In this document: positions 43,850-51,639 of the stretch, piece after piece
Position numbering within the stretch: position 1 is the first letter of the stretch
Layout: each line of letters begins with the position of its first letter
Origin: Deltaproteobacteria bacterium
GTDB taxonomy: Bacteria; Myxococcota_A; Polyangia; Haliangiales; SHYZ01
Direction of reading: 5' to 3'
Assembly: GCA_016210055.1 (NCBI GenBank)
Contig: JACQUZ010000167.1
Location: 45,935-109,934, forward strand
Length of the DNA: 64,000 nt
Program-made: the position numbers and the translations under genes
The notes under the pieces: model-generated
Databases searched by the model: none
What the model saw: only the letters and a program-made list of their open reading frames with translations
Told to the model about the DNA's origin: nothing

Positions 43850-44736
43850 ATTGGTCCCGGTCGCCGGAACAACACTGCAGACCATTCTGGATCACTGGGA
43901 AGCGTGAGAACCTGCGACAAGGTGAGCCCGGCCTCCAAGTACAACTGGGCCACGGTTGACGCCTGCTCAGCGAGCAAGCCCGAAAGGACCAGCGCTCCCC
44001 CTGCCGCGACACGGCTAACCAGCTCTGGGAGCAAGGCCTCGAGGACATCGGCCTGAATGTTCGCCATGACCGCGTCAAACGTGCCAGGGACGGTTGCCAC
44101 GGGCTCATCGCCCACGTGGATCCGCGGGGCAACACCATTTTTCTCGAAGTTCTCCATGGCCACCGATGCTGCCTGGGGATCTATGTCGATGGCGACGCCG
44201 CTCGCCCTTGGCCAGAGCTTGGCCGCTGCCACCGAGAGAATGCCAGATCCAGTCCCGACGTCGATGAATCGGCGTACCATGAGCTCGTCCTCCTCACACA
44301 GTCGTTCCAGGAGGGCCAAGCAAAGCCTTGTTGATGCGTGGGCGCCTGTGCCAAAGGCGCGCCCGGGGTCCAGATCCAGCACGACATCTCCGGTTGCCGG
44401 CATGTACGTCTCCCAGCTGGGCACGATAACGAGTCGCTTGGTCACGCGGGCCACGCGGAAATAGCGCTTCCAGGCGTCCGTCCACTCATCCTCGGGCGGC
44501 GCCGGAGCCACCCGCACCTGCTCTGGATCAACCGAGAATCCCGCCTCGCGAAGGCGCGTGGCTGCCGCTCGCAAGGCAATGGCTGCGGCTTCTGCCTCGG
44601 AGGCGGGCGCCCAAATGATGATTTCATCTTCTCTCACTTGGACTCCTGCGGCTGCAACGTCGTCGGAGGACGCAAGAAGTGCTGCCACCTCATCGGCCAG
44701 ATTCCCTGCTGGCAATATCAACTCGACCCAATTCAT
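43846..44736 (-). CDS. prmA: Ribosomal protein L11 methyltransferase PrmA
   Basis: A 296-residue SAM-dependent methyltransferase that trimethylates ribosomal protein L11. The N-terminal ferredoxin-like half is followed by AFGTGAHASTRLCL, the SAM motif DVGTGSGILSVAAAKL and NIQADVLEALLPEL (most homologues have NILA). The ATG at 44736 sits 21 bases from the start of the divergent acidic protein gene. TAGTAC lies eight bases upstream on this strand, overlapping the divergent TACTAT, so the two genes may share a compact bidirectional promoter. Confidence 0.95.
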   Translation of the reverse strand: MNWVELILPAGNLADEVAALLASSDDVAAAGVQVREDEIIIWAPASEAEAAAIALRAAATRLREAGFSVDPEQVRVAPAPPEDEWTDAWKRYFRVARVTKRLVIVPSWETYMPATGDVVLDLDPGRAFGTGAHASTRLCLALLERLCEEDELMVRRFIDVGTGSGILSVAAAKLWPRASGVAIDIDPQAASVAMENFEKNGVAPRIHVGDEPVATVPGTFDAVMANIQADVLEALLPELVSRVAAGGALVLSGLLAEQASTVAQLYLEAGLTLSQVLTLPSDPEWSAVLFRRPGPM

Positions 44737-44751
44737 GTGCTTGCGTACTAT
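44723..44751 (+). promoter_or_regulatory. Leaderless promoter of the 78-residue acidic protein
   Basis: TCGACC (44723-44728), 17 bases, TACTAT (44746-44751), ending six bases before the ATG at 44758. No ribosome binding site is present. Confidence 0.45.
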
Positions 44752-44757
44752 CTAGCA

Positions 44758-44994
44758 ATGCCAATTCGCTTGTACATCAAAGATTCTGGCAAGCCGATCG
44801 GAACATTGAGCGATGCCCAGCTTCAAGAAATGAGCGAGCTCCTCGAAGAAGAGGATGCAGGAGATCAGGACTACTACATCGACCGAAACGTCCTCGACTA
44901 CATGGAGGAAGAAGGCGCTGACGGCGAGCTCATCGCGCTTCTTCGACCGCTCGTTGCCGAGGACGGAATTGAAGTGGAGTGGAAGGAAGAGTAG
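44758..44994 (+). CDS. Small acidic protein of unknown function
   Basis: A 78-residue protein with about 22 Asp/Glu, no cysteine and no membrane segment. It starts MPIRLYIKDSGKPIG and ends in a beta-like EDGIEVEWKEE; the central helix QLQEMSELLEEE is strongly charged. It reads like a small single-domain conserved protein, and I do not recognise its family. It is divergent from prmA with a 21-base gap and is followed 60 bases later by the ParA-like gene. A 13-bp palindrome (GCGCGTAACGCGC, 44995-45007) lies right after the stop. The start codon is chosen by the -10 hexamer and the lack of any other codon that fits. Confidence 0.65.
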   Translation: MPIRLYIKDSGKPIGTLSDAQLQEMSELLEEEDAGDQDYYIDRNVLDYMEEEGADGELIALLRPLVAEDGIEVEWKEE

Positions 44995-45020
44995 GCGCGT
45001 AACGCGCTGCGTTTGAAAAG

Positions 45021-45048
45021 TTGCCCCACGATCGTACGAGTGTAGCGT
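45021..45048 (+). promoter_or_regulatory. Candidate leaderless promoter of the ParA-like gene
   Basis: TTGCCC (45021-45026), 16 bases, TAGCGT (45043-45048), six bases before the ATG at 45055. There is no ribosome binding site. Confidence 0.35.
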
Positions 45049-45054
45049 CAGAAC

Positions 45055-45951
45055 ATGAGCGCGAGCCAAATGCCACAGAAGCCTCACGGGCCTCCAATCC
45101 TCTGTATCGCAAATCAAAAGGGCGGCGTCGGCAAGACAACGACTGCCGTGAACTTGGCTGCAGGCCTCACCAGGCGTGGCCTAAGAACCCTTCTCGTCGA
45201 CTTGGATATCCAAGGGAGCGCAACGGCGACCCTCCTTGGTCCACTCTCCCCCGGTGAGCGCACTGTTGCCGAGTGCCTCGTTGAGGAGAAACCGCTCGAC
45301 GAGGTGGTGCGCCAGACCGCGACGGAGCGCCTCCTTATTGTTCCGGCGGGTGAGGCGCTGGCGATCGTTGATATCCACTTGGCCACCGCGATGGGCCGCG
45401 AGCGCGTCCTCGAGCGCTGCCTTGAATCTGGGGGGCTCCGCGAGGAGATCGACGTCGTGATTATCGACACGGCCCCCTATCTAGGGCTTCTCACCATCAA
45501 TGCCCTGGTGGCGGCGGACCACGTGCTCATTCCCGTGTCGTGCGAGTACCTGCCGATTCTTGGGCTCAAGCTGTTCAACGACACCTTGACGCGAATTCGC
45601 CAACGGCTTGGTGCGAAAGTGGCTGTACTCGGCTACCTCCTCACCATGGTTGATAGGCGCGAGTCGATCACAACAGAGGTTGAGGGCTTGCTAAGGAGTA
45701 CTTTCGGAGATCAGGTCTTTCCGCACGGGATCCGAGTCAACACCAAGCACAAGGCGAGCCCTTCGCATCGGAAGACGATTTTCGAATACGAAGGTCCGGG
45801 TGGAAGAGGACGAACTGATTATGAGCGCCTAACGGAAGAGGTAATCCGGCGGGCGGGACTACGTACGAAGGAGGCGGCTACTTCGCCTGCTTTCGCTTTG
45901 CCTCACGACGGCGTCGCTTCCGTGCCTCGCGCATCTTCCGCTTGCGCTTGA
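45055..45951 (+). CDS. ParA/Soj-family ATPase, without a ParB partner nearby
   Basis: A 298-residue ATPase with the deviant Walker A KGGVGKTT (22-29), signature of the ParA/MinD group, DLDIQGSATATLLG, and VVIIDTAPYLGLLTINAL as Walker B. ParA proteins dimerise on ATP and position chromosomes, plasmids or cell-envelope complexes. No parB, centromere-like repeats or replication gene is near, so it is a solitary ParA; the cargo is unknown. The last 24 codons are antisense to rpsU, and the tail beyond the fold is low-complexity, so the real end could be earlier or the tail new. ATG at 45055 is the first plausible start. Confidence 0.88.
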   Translation: MSASQMPQKPHGPPILCIANQKGGVGKTTTAVNLAAGLTRRGLRTLLVDLDIQGSATATLLGPLSPGERTVAECLVEEKPLDEVVRQTATERLLIVPAGEALAIVDIHLATAMGRERVLERCLESGGLREEIDVVIIDTAPYLGLLTINALVAADHVLIPVSCEYLPILGLKLFNDTLTRIRQRLGAKVAVLGYLLTMVDRRESITTEVEGLLRSTFGDQVFPHGIRVNTKHKASPSHRKTIFEYEGPGGRGRTDYERLTEEVIRRAGLRTKEAATSPAFALPHDGVASVPRASSACA

Positions 45952-46093
45952 CACTCGGCTTCTCGTAGAAGCGGCGGCGCTTGACCTCCTGCAGGATGCC
46001 TTCCTTCGACATCTTCTGCTTGAGAATCTTCATCGCTTTTTCAAGGCTATCGCGAACTTCGACCTCGAGCGGCCGACCCAGCAAGCTGTCCAA
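45878..46093 (-). CDS. rpsU: Ribosomal protein S21
   Basis: A 71-residue basic protein of the small ribosomal subunit. The S21 core SLEKAMKILKQKMSKEGIL and RRRFYEKPSVKRKRK is complete, followed by an Arg/Lys/Ala-rich tail. I set the start at TTG 46093 because GGAGG lies six bases upstream and the promoter at 46123-46151 would place the transcript start near 46116. The in-frame ATG at 46126 lies inside the -10 and cannot be translated from that promoter. The 3' end overlaps the convergent ParA-like gene by 74 bases. Confidence 0.93.
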   Translation of the reverse strand: MDSLLGRPLEVEVRDSLEKAMKILKQKMSKEGILQEVKRRRFYEKPSVKRKRKMREARKRRRREAKRKQAK

Positions 46094-46122
46094 ACGAATC
46101 CTCCTTCCGAGACGGAGCGAGA

Positions 46123-46151
46123 TCACTACACCAGCCGCAAGCCCGCGTCAA
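46123..46151 (-). promoter_or_regulatory. Promoter of rpsU
   Basis: On the minus strand TTGACG (46151-46146), 17 bases, TAGTGA (46128-46123), followed by a leader of about 22 bases with GGAGG. Confidence 0.6.
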
Positions 46152-46231
46152 GTACAGGTTCGCCGCTCAGACGGAATCTGGACTCGAACCACGGAGTTGA
46201 ACGCCTTTCCCTTGGTGGAGATGCGGTAGAC

Positions 46232-46246
46232 CCAATCACTGATTGG
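46232..46246. promoter_or_regulatory. Perfect palindrome CCAATCA-C-TGATTGG upstream of the gene at 46376
   Basis: A 15-base palindrome with seven-base arms and one central base, 26 bases upstream of the -35 at 46273. The single-base centre rules out a terminator loop, so it looks like an operator for a dimeric regulator. It is also near the start of rpsU transcription. Confidence 0.4.
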
Positions 46247-46272
46247 TTTTAGTGCGTTCGTAAAATTTCCTG

Positions 46273-46301
46273 TTGACTAAAACAACGACGCTCGCTAGTC
46301 T
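46273..46301 (+). promoter_or_regulatory. Promoter of the 68-residue protein gene
   Basis: TTGACT (46273-46278), 17 bases, TAGTCT (46296-46301). The transcript would start near 46308 and have a leader of about 68 bases, with GGAGAGGGAG before the GTG at 46376. Confidence 0.5.
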
Positions 46302-46375
46302 GGATGAATTCTCGGCGAGCGAGGGATGGGTTTCCTCGTTTCAAGAGCGAGTTCGGGAGAAAGGAGAGGGAGACC

Positions 46376-46582
46376 GTGAATTTCACCGGCGTGAAGGTTT
46401 TCTCCGCTACCAAGGCTCGGGAGCGTGAGGATTTAGGGGAGCAGGTGACGCGCTGGATTCGTGAGAATCCGGGAGCTCAAATTATCGACAAGATCGTCAC
46501 CCAATCGTCAGATCGGGAGTTCCACTGCCTGACGATTACGATTTTCTACCAAATGCACGTTGCCGAGGCTTCGGCGGCATAG
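46376..46582 (+). CDS. Small conserved-looking protein of unknown function
   Basis: A 68-residue protein beginning MNFTGVKVFSATKARERE and ending in a beta hairpin, CLTITIFYQMHVAEASAA. The strand-helix-strand layout and the amphipathic WIRENPGAQIIDKIV region suggest a single small alpha-beta fold. I do not recognise the family. GTG at 46376 has GGAGAGGGAGA immediately before it; an ATG at 46304 would lie upstream of the likely transcript start. It is convergent with the 117-residue gene, three bases away. The 282-base gap on its left holds the palindrome, its promoter and the rpsU promoter; no gene is visible in it. Confidence 0.65.
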   Translation: MNFTGVKVFSATKAREREDLGEQVTRWIRENPGAQIIDKIVTQSSDREFHCLTITIFYQMHVAEASAA

Positions 46583-46585
46583 GCT

Positions 46586-46939
46586 TTAGAGCCGTCGACC
46601 TTCGGCGACATCAAGGACTGCACGTGTATCCGGGTGCTCCCGAAGCAGCGCGTATTCCTCGGCATTTACGATGGCGACACGGCGAATGTGCAAGGAGGGC
46701 ACTTCGATCGTGATCCTGCGTCCTCCGTCGCCATGCGACTCGATTTGGAGATGTACGCCGGTTTCCCCTCCAAGGCTTGCCGAGGAGAGGTCTTTCTCGA
46801 GAGAGCGAAGGTAGCGCCACACTCTCCGAGCACGTGCCCCATCGGCGTCCGCAGCCGCGAACGCATCGAAGTTGCGATTTCGACTAAAGGCCTCGCGTCG
46901 CATTCGCGCGACTAGCTCCAGCATGTTTGAGACGTTCAC
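46586..46939 (-). CDS. Hypothetical protein, 117 residues
   Basis: A soluble protein with an Ala/Arg-rich helical first half (ELVARMRREAFSRNRNFDAF) and a second half of predicted beta strands (VHLQIESHGDGG, RITIEVPSLHIRRVAIV). No signal peptide, membrane helix or known motif is seen. The start is a GTG at 46939; ATG at 46924 is a good alternative since there is no ribosome binding site for either. It is convergent with the small protein gene and divergent from prs, with 100 bases between the two starts. It could be real, but there is no functional clue. Confidence 0.5.
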   Translation of the reverse strand: MNVSNMLELVARMRREAFSRNRNFDAFAAADADGARARRVWRYLRSLEKDLSSASLGGETGVHLQIESHGDGGRRITIEVPSLHIRRVAIVNAEEYALLREHPDTRAVLDVAEGRRL

Positions 46940-46991
46940 TCAAAGGAGCCTAACATCCCAACGCGGAGCGGCAAGACCGTTCCGAGGCAGT

Positions 46992-47020
46992 GCCTTCCTG
47001 GCGTAATTGCGAGCTATAGT
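46992..47020 (+). promoter_or_regulatory. Promoter of prs
   Basis: A strong -10 TATAGT at 47015-47020 with a weak -35 17 bases upstream (GCCTTC). The start site would be near 47026, so the GTG at 47007 cannot be used. Confidence 0.4.
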
Positions 47021-47023
47021 GCC

Positions 47024-47038
47024 GGGGCTCGGAGCCCC
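47024..47038 (+). promoter_or_regulatory. Hairpin over the ribosome binding site of prs
   Basis: GGGGCT-CGG-AGCCCC (47024-47038), stem of six G-C rich pairs, ends one base before the ATG at 47040. The only Shine-Dalgarno-like sequence, GGAG (47031-47034), is inside it. The predicted transcript would begin at or just inside the stem. Confidence 0.45.
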
Positions 47039-47039
47039 C

Positions 47040-47984
47040 ATGAACAGCACGCTCAAAGTCTTTACCGGTTCGGCCCATCCACAGCTCGCCCGGCTTATTT
47101 GCGAGCACCTCGGTGTTCCCTTGGGTCGCTCGAGGACCGTTCGCTTTTCCAACGAGAACATCAAGGTTCGGATTGAGGAAAACGTCCGGGAAGCGGACGT
47201 TTTCGTGGTGCAGCCCTCCTGCCCCCCGGTAAACGAGGGGCTCGTGGAGCTGCTTATCATGATAGACGCCCTACGGGGTGCGTCGGCCCGGCGCATTACT
47301 GCGGTGCTCCCTTACTATCCCTACGTGCGCTCGGACAAGAAGGACGAGCCGCGTATCTCGATTACGGCGCGCTTGGTGGCCGATCTTCTCGAGACTGCGG
47401 GGGCTGGGCGAGTGCTGGCTGTCGATCTCCACTCGCCACAAGTTCAGGGTTTTTTTCGCATTCCCGCAGACCAGCTGACGGCGACCCCAATCCTCCTCGA
47501 CTACTTCCGAAAACGCGTGGACCTCCCAGAGCACGTGGTGGTCGCCCCCGACGCGGGCGAGGTCAAAGATGCAGCTCGTTTTGCCAAGCGTCTAGGTGTT
47601 CCCTTGGCAATCATCGACAAGCGTCGATTCGGCGACGACGAGAAAGCACGCGCCGTTCACCTCGTGGGCGAGATACGGGGAAAGCGGGCCCTCATTATCG
47701 ACGATGAGATCGCCACTGGTGGAACCGTGCTCGAGGCGGCCGACTTCGTGCTCCGTGAAGGAGCACGTGACGTGTCCGTAGCCGTCGTCCACCCGGTCCT
47801 TTCTGGCCAAGCGGCGAGTCGGCTGATTGCGGCGCCAATCACGGAGGTCGTGGTCACTGACACGATCCTAATGCCGCCGGAAAAGCAGCACGGCAAGATG
47901 ACCATCCTCTCGGTGGCGTCCCTGCTGGCCGAGGCGATCGCGCGCGTCCACGACGGTCGCAGCATCTCGGCCCTTTATGATTAG
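47040..47984 (+). CDS. prs: Ribose-phosphate pyrophosphokinase
   Basis: A 314-residue PRPP synthetase, which makes PRPP from ribose 5-phosphate and ATP for nucleotide, His and Trp synthesis. Family motifs are KVFTGSAHPQLA, the ATP region VRSDKKDEPRISITARLVADLL, LHSPQVQGFF and the PRPP-binding loop IIDDEIATGGT, where most bacterial enzymes have DDMIDTAGT. I use the ATG at 47040; the in-frame start at 47007 would lie in the -10. The stop overlaps the M16 peptidase gene by eight bases. The loop variant makes this an atypical member, but it should be active. Confidence 0.9.
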   Translation: MNSTLKVFTGSAHPQLARLICEHLGVPLGRSRTVRFSNENIKVRIEENVREADVFVVQPSCPPVNEGLVELLIMIDALRGASARRITAVLPYYPYVRSDKKDEPRISITARLVADLLETAGAGRVLAVDLHSPQVQGFFRIPADQLTATPILLDYFRKRVDLPEHVVVAPDAGEVKDAARFAKRLGVPLAIIDKRRFGDDEKARAVHLVGEIRGKRALIIDDEIATGGTVLEAADFVLREGARDVSVAVVHPVLSGQAASRLIAAPITEVVVTDTILMPPEKQHGKMTILSVASLLAEAIARVHDGRSISALYD

Positions 47985-49344
47985 GCCGAACATGATGCGA
48001 ACGCGCGTGCGGCTTGCTCGCACTTGCCTCATGGCCATGCTTCTCTGGTCGGGCCGGGCATGGGCTGCGCCGCTCCTGCCGAAGCTCGAGACTAGGGCGT
48101 GGACTCTCGAAAATGGCCTGGACGTGGCTTTCGTGCGCTTGCAGAGGGTACCAGTGGTCACCGTGCAGGTCTGGTACCACGTGGGCTCCAAGGATGAGGA
48201 CCCTTCGAGACGCGGGTCTGCGCACATGTTCGAGCACTTGATGTTCAAGGGAACGACCCGCGTTCCGCCGGAAGAACACGCGCGCTTGGTCGAGCGCATC
48301 GGGGGGGATTCAAACGCGTTCACGAGCGAGGATCTGACCGCTTACTACAATACGGTACCCAGGCAGTACCTGGACTTTGCCATCATGCTCGAGGCGGAGC
48401 GCATGCGAAACCTCGTGTTCCGAAAGGAGGTGATCGACGCTGAGCGTGAGGTCGTGAAGGAGGAGTACCGGATGACGTTCGAGAACGATCCGGTCTCTGC
48501 CGCGTTTCTCCGGTTGCGCGAGCTGGCGTTTACGCGCCATCCGTACCGTTGGACAGCGATTGGTGACCCGGGGGATCTCGATGCCACCACGCTCGACGAT
48601 CTCAAGCGCTTCTACGACACGTACTATCAGCCTGGGAACGCGACCTTGATCGTCGTTGGAGATGTCTCCGAGGACGAAGTCCGCGCGTCAGCCGAGAAAT
48701 GGCTTGCGCCCATCCCTAATGGACCGAGACCGCCGCGGCCCGCCAGTTCGCTGCCAGAGCCCCAGCAGGAGCAACTGCGTCGCGAGATTGCCACCCGTTC
48801 GGCGCAAGTGGGTGTCGTGATTGGCGGGTACAAGGTTCCGCCAGCGGGCTCTGACGACACGCACGTGCTCAGGGTCATCACGAGCATCCTCTCCGACGGG
48901 GAATCATCGCGCCTTCACCAGCGCTTGGTACGCAAGGACCGGATTGGCGTTCAGGCAGGGGCGTTTATCGAGCCCCAAGAAGATCCGACCGTGCTCATTG
49001 TCTACGGGGCGCACCTCGCGCAGGAACAGCGAGACAAGGTTGAGGCTGCGCTCATGGACGAAGTGGGTAGGCTTGCACGAGAACGGGTCAGTGAAAGGGA
49101 GCTCGCGAAGGCGAAGAACCAGCTTGCGGCGGATCTTGTCGTCGGGCTGCAGAACGTCGAGGGGATCGCGACCCAGGTCGGCTTGTCCAAGGTCATCAAG
49201 GGGAACCCCTTGGAATGGCTCGACGCGTACGACAAGTACCTGGCTGTAACTTCCGAGGACATCCAACGGGTCGCACGGTCGTATCTCCTTCCTTCCCGGC
49301 TTACCGTGGTGCTCGTCCCGCCAAGCGCAGGGGGCATGAGGTGA
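47977..49344 (+). CDS. M16 zinc metalloprotease, catalytic subunit
   Basis: A 455-residue processing-protease-like enzyme. A signal peptide (about 1-30, ending RAWAA) is followed by the inverted zinc motif HMFEH (83-87, HxxEH) and a downstream EREVVKEEYR with the third ligand near E163. The rest is the paired M16 fold. It should be exported to the periplasm or outer membrane. ATG at 47977 overlaps prs by eight bases; another start at 47992 would keep the signal peptide. The next gene overlaps by four bases and encodes a homologue without the zinc motif, which is the usual active/inactive pair. Confidence 0.93.
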   Translation: MIRPNMMRTRVRLARTCLMAMLLWSGRAWAAPLLPKLETRAWTLENGLDVAFVRLQRVPVVTVQVWYHVGSKDEDPSRRGSAHMFEHLMFKGTTRVPPEEHARLVERIGGDSNAFTSEDLTAYYNTVPRQYLDFAIMLEAERMRNLVFRKEVIDAEREVVKEEYRMTFENDPVSAAFLRLRELAFTRHPYRWTAIGDPGDLDATTLDDLKRFYDTYYQPGNATLIVVGDVSEDEVRASAEKWLAPIPNGPRPPRPASSLPEPQQEQLRREIATRSAQVGVVIGGYKVPPAGSDDTHVLRVITSILSDGESSRLHQRLVRKDRIGVQAGAFIEPQEDPTVLIVYGAHLAQEQRDKVEAALMDEVGRLARERVSERELAKAKNQLAADLVVGLQNVEGIATQVGLSKVIKGNPLEWLDAYDKYLAVTSEDIQRVARSYLLPSRLTVVLVPPSAGGMR

Positions 49345-51602
49345 AGTCCACTTATCGGGCACTTGTCCTGATCGTCGGCATCTGGGTGGCTTGCGTGCCA
49401 TCGCGGGTTCCCGAGCGCGCTGCTTCTCCGACGTCACGGCAAGGCAGGCCATTCGAACAACCTGCGCCACGCGAGCCCATGCCGGCTCCTTTGGCCAAAG
49501 ACGAGTCGGAGAAGGACCCCTGGGCAGGACGGACCGACCTAATCCAAGCTCCCCCGCGTCCCCAACCCGTGCCAATCCGTCTCCCGGGAATCGAGCAATT
49601 CACGCTTCCCTCTGGGCTGAAGGTGCTGGTTGTCGAGAGCCATGACCTGCCCTTCGCGAGCTTTCACCTTGCCGTGCCCGCGGGCGAGGCCGAGGAGCCT
49701 CTCAAGAAGCGTTCTATTGCTCGGATCGCCGCCGACCTTCTCACCAAGGGGACAAAGAAGCGAACCGCCGAGCAGATCGCCGAGGAGATAGACTTCGTCG
49801 GGGGCTCCCTACTGGTCACCGTGGACTACGAAAACACCATGGTGACCTGCCAAGTACTGGCCAAGGACCTCGGCACCTGCCTTGCCCTGCTCCCCGACGT
49901 GGTCATAAATGCCACGTTTCCAGAGAAGGAGATACCAGGTGCACGCGAGCGGATCATCCGGGAGATACGTGAAGTACGGGACAATGCTAGCGCCCTTGCT
50001 TCCGAGCATTTCGAGCGCTTGCTCTGGGGGGATGCGCATGCACGGGGGCGGCCGAGAACCATCGATGCGGTGAGCGCGGTCATCCGCAAGGACCTCATTT
50101 CGTGGCACCAGGGGTACTTCAGTCCAAGCGGCGCGACCTTGGCAGTCGCTGGGGATGTCGACCCGCGCGCGCTCAAGATCGAGCTCACCAAGGCGTTCGC
50201 TGGCTGGAAAATAGGGCGCAAGGTTGCCACCAAGCCAGTCGTTGGGCAGCCGAGGGTCGAGGGCCTCAAGGTCAGGCTTGTGGACAAGCCTGATCAGACG
50301 CAGTCGCACATCCTGCTTGGCCACTTGGGGATTGCGCATGGCGACCCCGATTTCTTTCCGACCCTGCTCATGAATTTCTCGCTCGGGGGAGGCGGGTTCT
50401 CCTCGCGGTTGATGAGCGTGATTCGCGCGGAGGGAGGAAAGAGCTATCACGCGTCGTCACAATTTGAGGTGCTGAAGACGCGAGGCACCTTTCGAGCTGA
50501 GGCCGCCACCCGAACGCCAGAGACAGTGACCACTCTCAAGTTGCTTCTAGGCGAGCTCCGGAGCATGCGCGATTCGGGGCCGACCGCGACGGAGCTCGAA
50601 GACGCCAAGTCGAGCCTGGTGGGGAACTATCCCTTGCGTTTTCAGAGCGCTTTCGACGTGGCGATGGAGGTGCTTCGGGCCGCGCTTCACGGTTTCGGGG
50701 AGGACTACGTGCGTAACCTGCCGCTACAGGTTGCGTCGGTGACGCCAAGCGAGGCTATGGCCGCGGCGCGCACGCGTCTAGATCCCGAAAACCTGGTGGT
50801 GGTGATCGTCGGCAGGGGAGAGGAGGTGGAGCCGCAGCTCAAGCAGGCGGGGATTGCCTACGAAAAAGTCGGGTACCTCGACCCTGTGGCTCGCAGGCCG
50901 CCATCTGAGGTCATTGCCCCCCATCGTGCCACCGAGGGGCGAGTGGTCCTCGATGAGGCGCTGAAGGCCAAGGGCGGGAGCGCAGCGCTTCGAGAAATCA
51001 GGGACATCGTCGTGAAGGGGAGCATCAAGATAACGACACGAGACGAGAGCCTCGAGGGCGACATGACCCGCACCTTCCTCGTGCGGGAGGACAAGCTGAA
51101 GCTGGAGGTCCTTATCAGGCGTTACGGTGCATTGGTGACTCTCTCCGTTGCGCCGGCGGGAGCATGGCAGGCAGTCGGTACAGGGCCAAGCATCCAGCTC
51201 CCACAGGAACTGGCGCAGGACGAGGTGGCGCGCCTTTGGCGCGATCGCGACCTGATCCTTCTTCGTCATCTGGAGCCGGGAACTCTCGTGGAGTGGCTAG
51301 GAAAGGAGCTCGTCAATGGCAGGGAGTACGACGCCGTGCGGGTAAGCAAGACCGAAGGTGGGCTGGATACCAAGCTTCTAATCGATGCCACTACCCGCCT
51401 GGTTTTCCGGATGGAATACAAGGAATCGTCCGGTCTTGCCCGAGAGGAGTACGGGGACTACCGCGTGGTTTCTGGGATCCAATTCCCTTTCACCCAGCGC
51501 ATCGTCCGTGGTGGGCAAGAGGCAACGGTGACCGTGGCCGAGATCCTCTTGAACACCGACGTGCGGTCTGAGGAGTTGTCCAAGGAGGTCGAGCCGAAGT
51601 AG
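49341..51602 (+). CDS. M16-like non-catalytic partner lipoprotein with LolA-like C-terminal domain
   Basis: A 753-residue exported protein. Signal peptide with lipobox VAC (C18), a Pro-rich linker, and an M16 fold (about 75-500) in which HxxEH is replaced by SIARIAADLLTKG, so it cannot bind zinc the usual way. A further domain of about 200 residues at the C-terminus (AALREIRDIVVKGSIKITT onward) is beta-rich and resembles LolA/outer-membrane lipoprotein-sorting folds. The GTG at 49341 overlaps the catalytic subunit stop by four bases, so the two are probably made as a complex. The extra domain might hold a lipidated substrate (inference). Confidence 0.88.
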   Translation: MKSTYRALVLIVGIWVACVPSRVPERAASPTSRQGRPFEQPAPREPMPAPLAKDESEKDPWAGRTDLIQAPPRPQPVPIRLPGIEQFTLPSGLKVLVVESHDLPFASFHLAVPAGEAEEPLKKRSIARIAADLLTKGTKKRTAEQIAEEIDFVGGSLLVTVDYENTMVTCQVLAKDLGTCLALLPDVVINATFPEKEIPGARERIIREIREVRDNASALASEHFERLLWGDAHARGRPRTIDAVSAVIRKDLISWHQGYFSPSGATLAVAGDVDPRALKIELTKAFAGWKIGRKVATKPVVGQPRVEGLKVRLVDKPDQTQSHILLGHLGIAHGDPDFFPTLLMNFSLGGGGFSSRLMSVIRAEGGKSYHASSQFEVLKTRGTFRAEAATRTPETVTTLKLLLGELRSMRDSGPTATELEDAKSSLVGNYPLRFQSAFDVAMEVLRAALHGFGEDYVRNLPLQVASVTPSEAMAAARTRLDPENLVVVIVGRGEEVEPQLKQAGIAYEKVGYLDPVARRPPSEVIAPHRATEGRVVLDEALKAKGGSAALREIRDIVVKGSIKITTRDESLEGDMTRTFLVREDKLKLEVLIRRYGALVTLSVAPAGAWQAVGTGPSIQLPQELAQDEVARLWRDRDLILLRHLEPGTLVEWLGKELVNGREYDAVRVSKTEGGLDTKLLIDATTRLVFRMEYKESSGLAREEYGDYRVVSGIQFPFTQRIVRGGQEATVTVAEILLNTDVRSEELSKEVEPK

Positions 51603-51639
51603 CCTTTGCGGCACGCGATTGCAAGTCGGCGCCTCGCAC

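Noticed and set aside
44995..45007. GCGCGTAACGCGC as a transcription terminator
   Set aside because: No U tract follows and the loop would be one base; at most a weak operator candidate.
46170..46200. A T-arm-like GGTTCGAGTCC on the minus strand near rpsU
   Set aside because: The flanking bases do not pair into a T stem, and no acceptor, D or anticodon arm can be drawn, so it is not a tRNA gene or a clear fragment of one.
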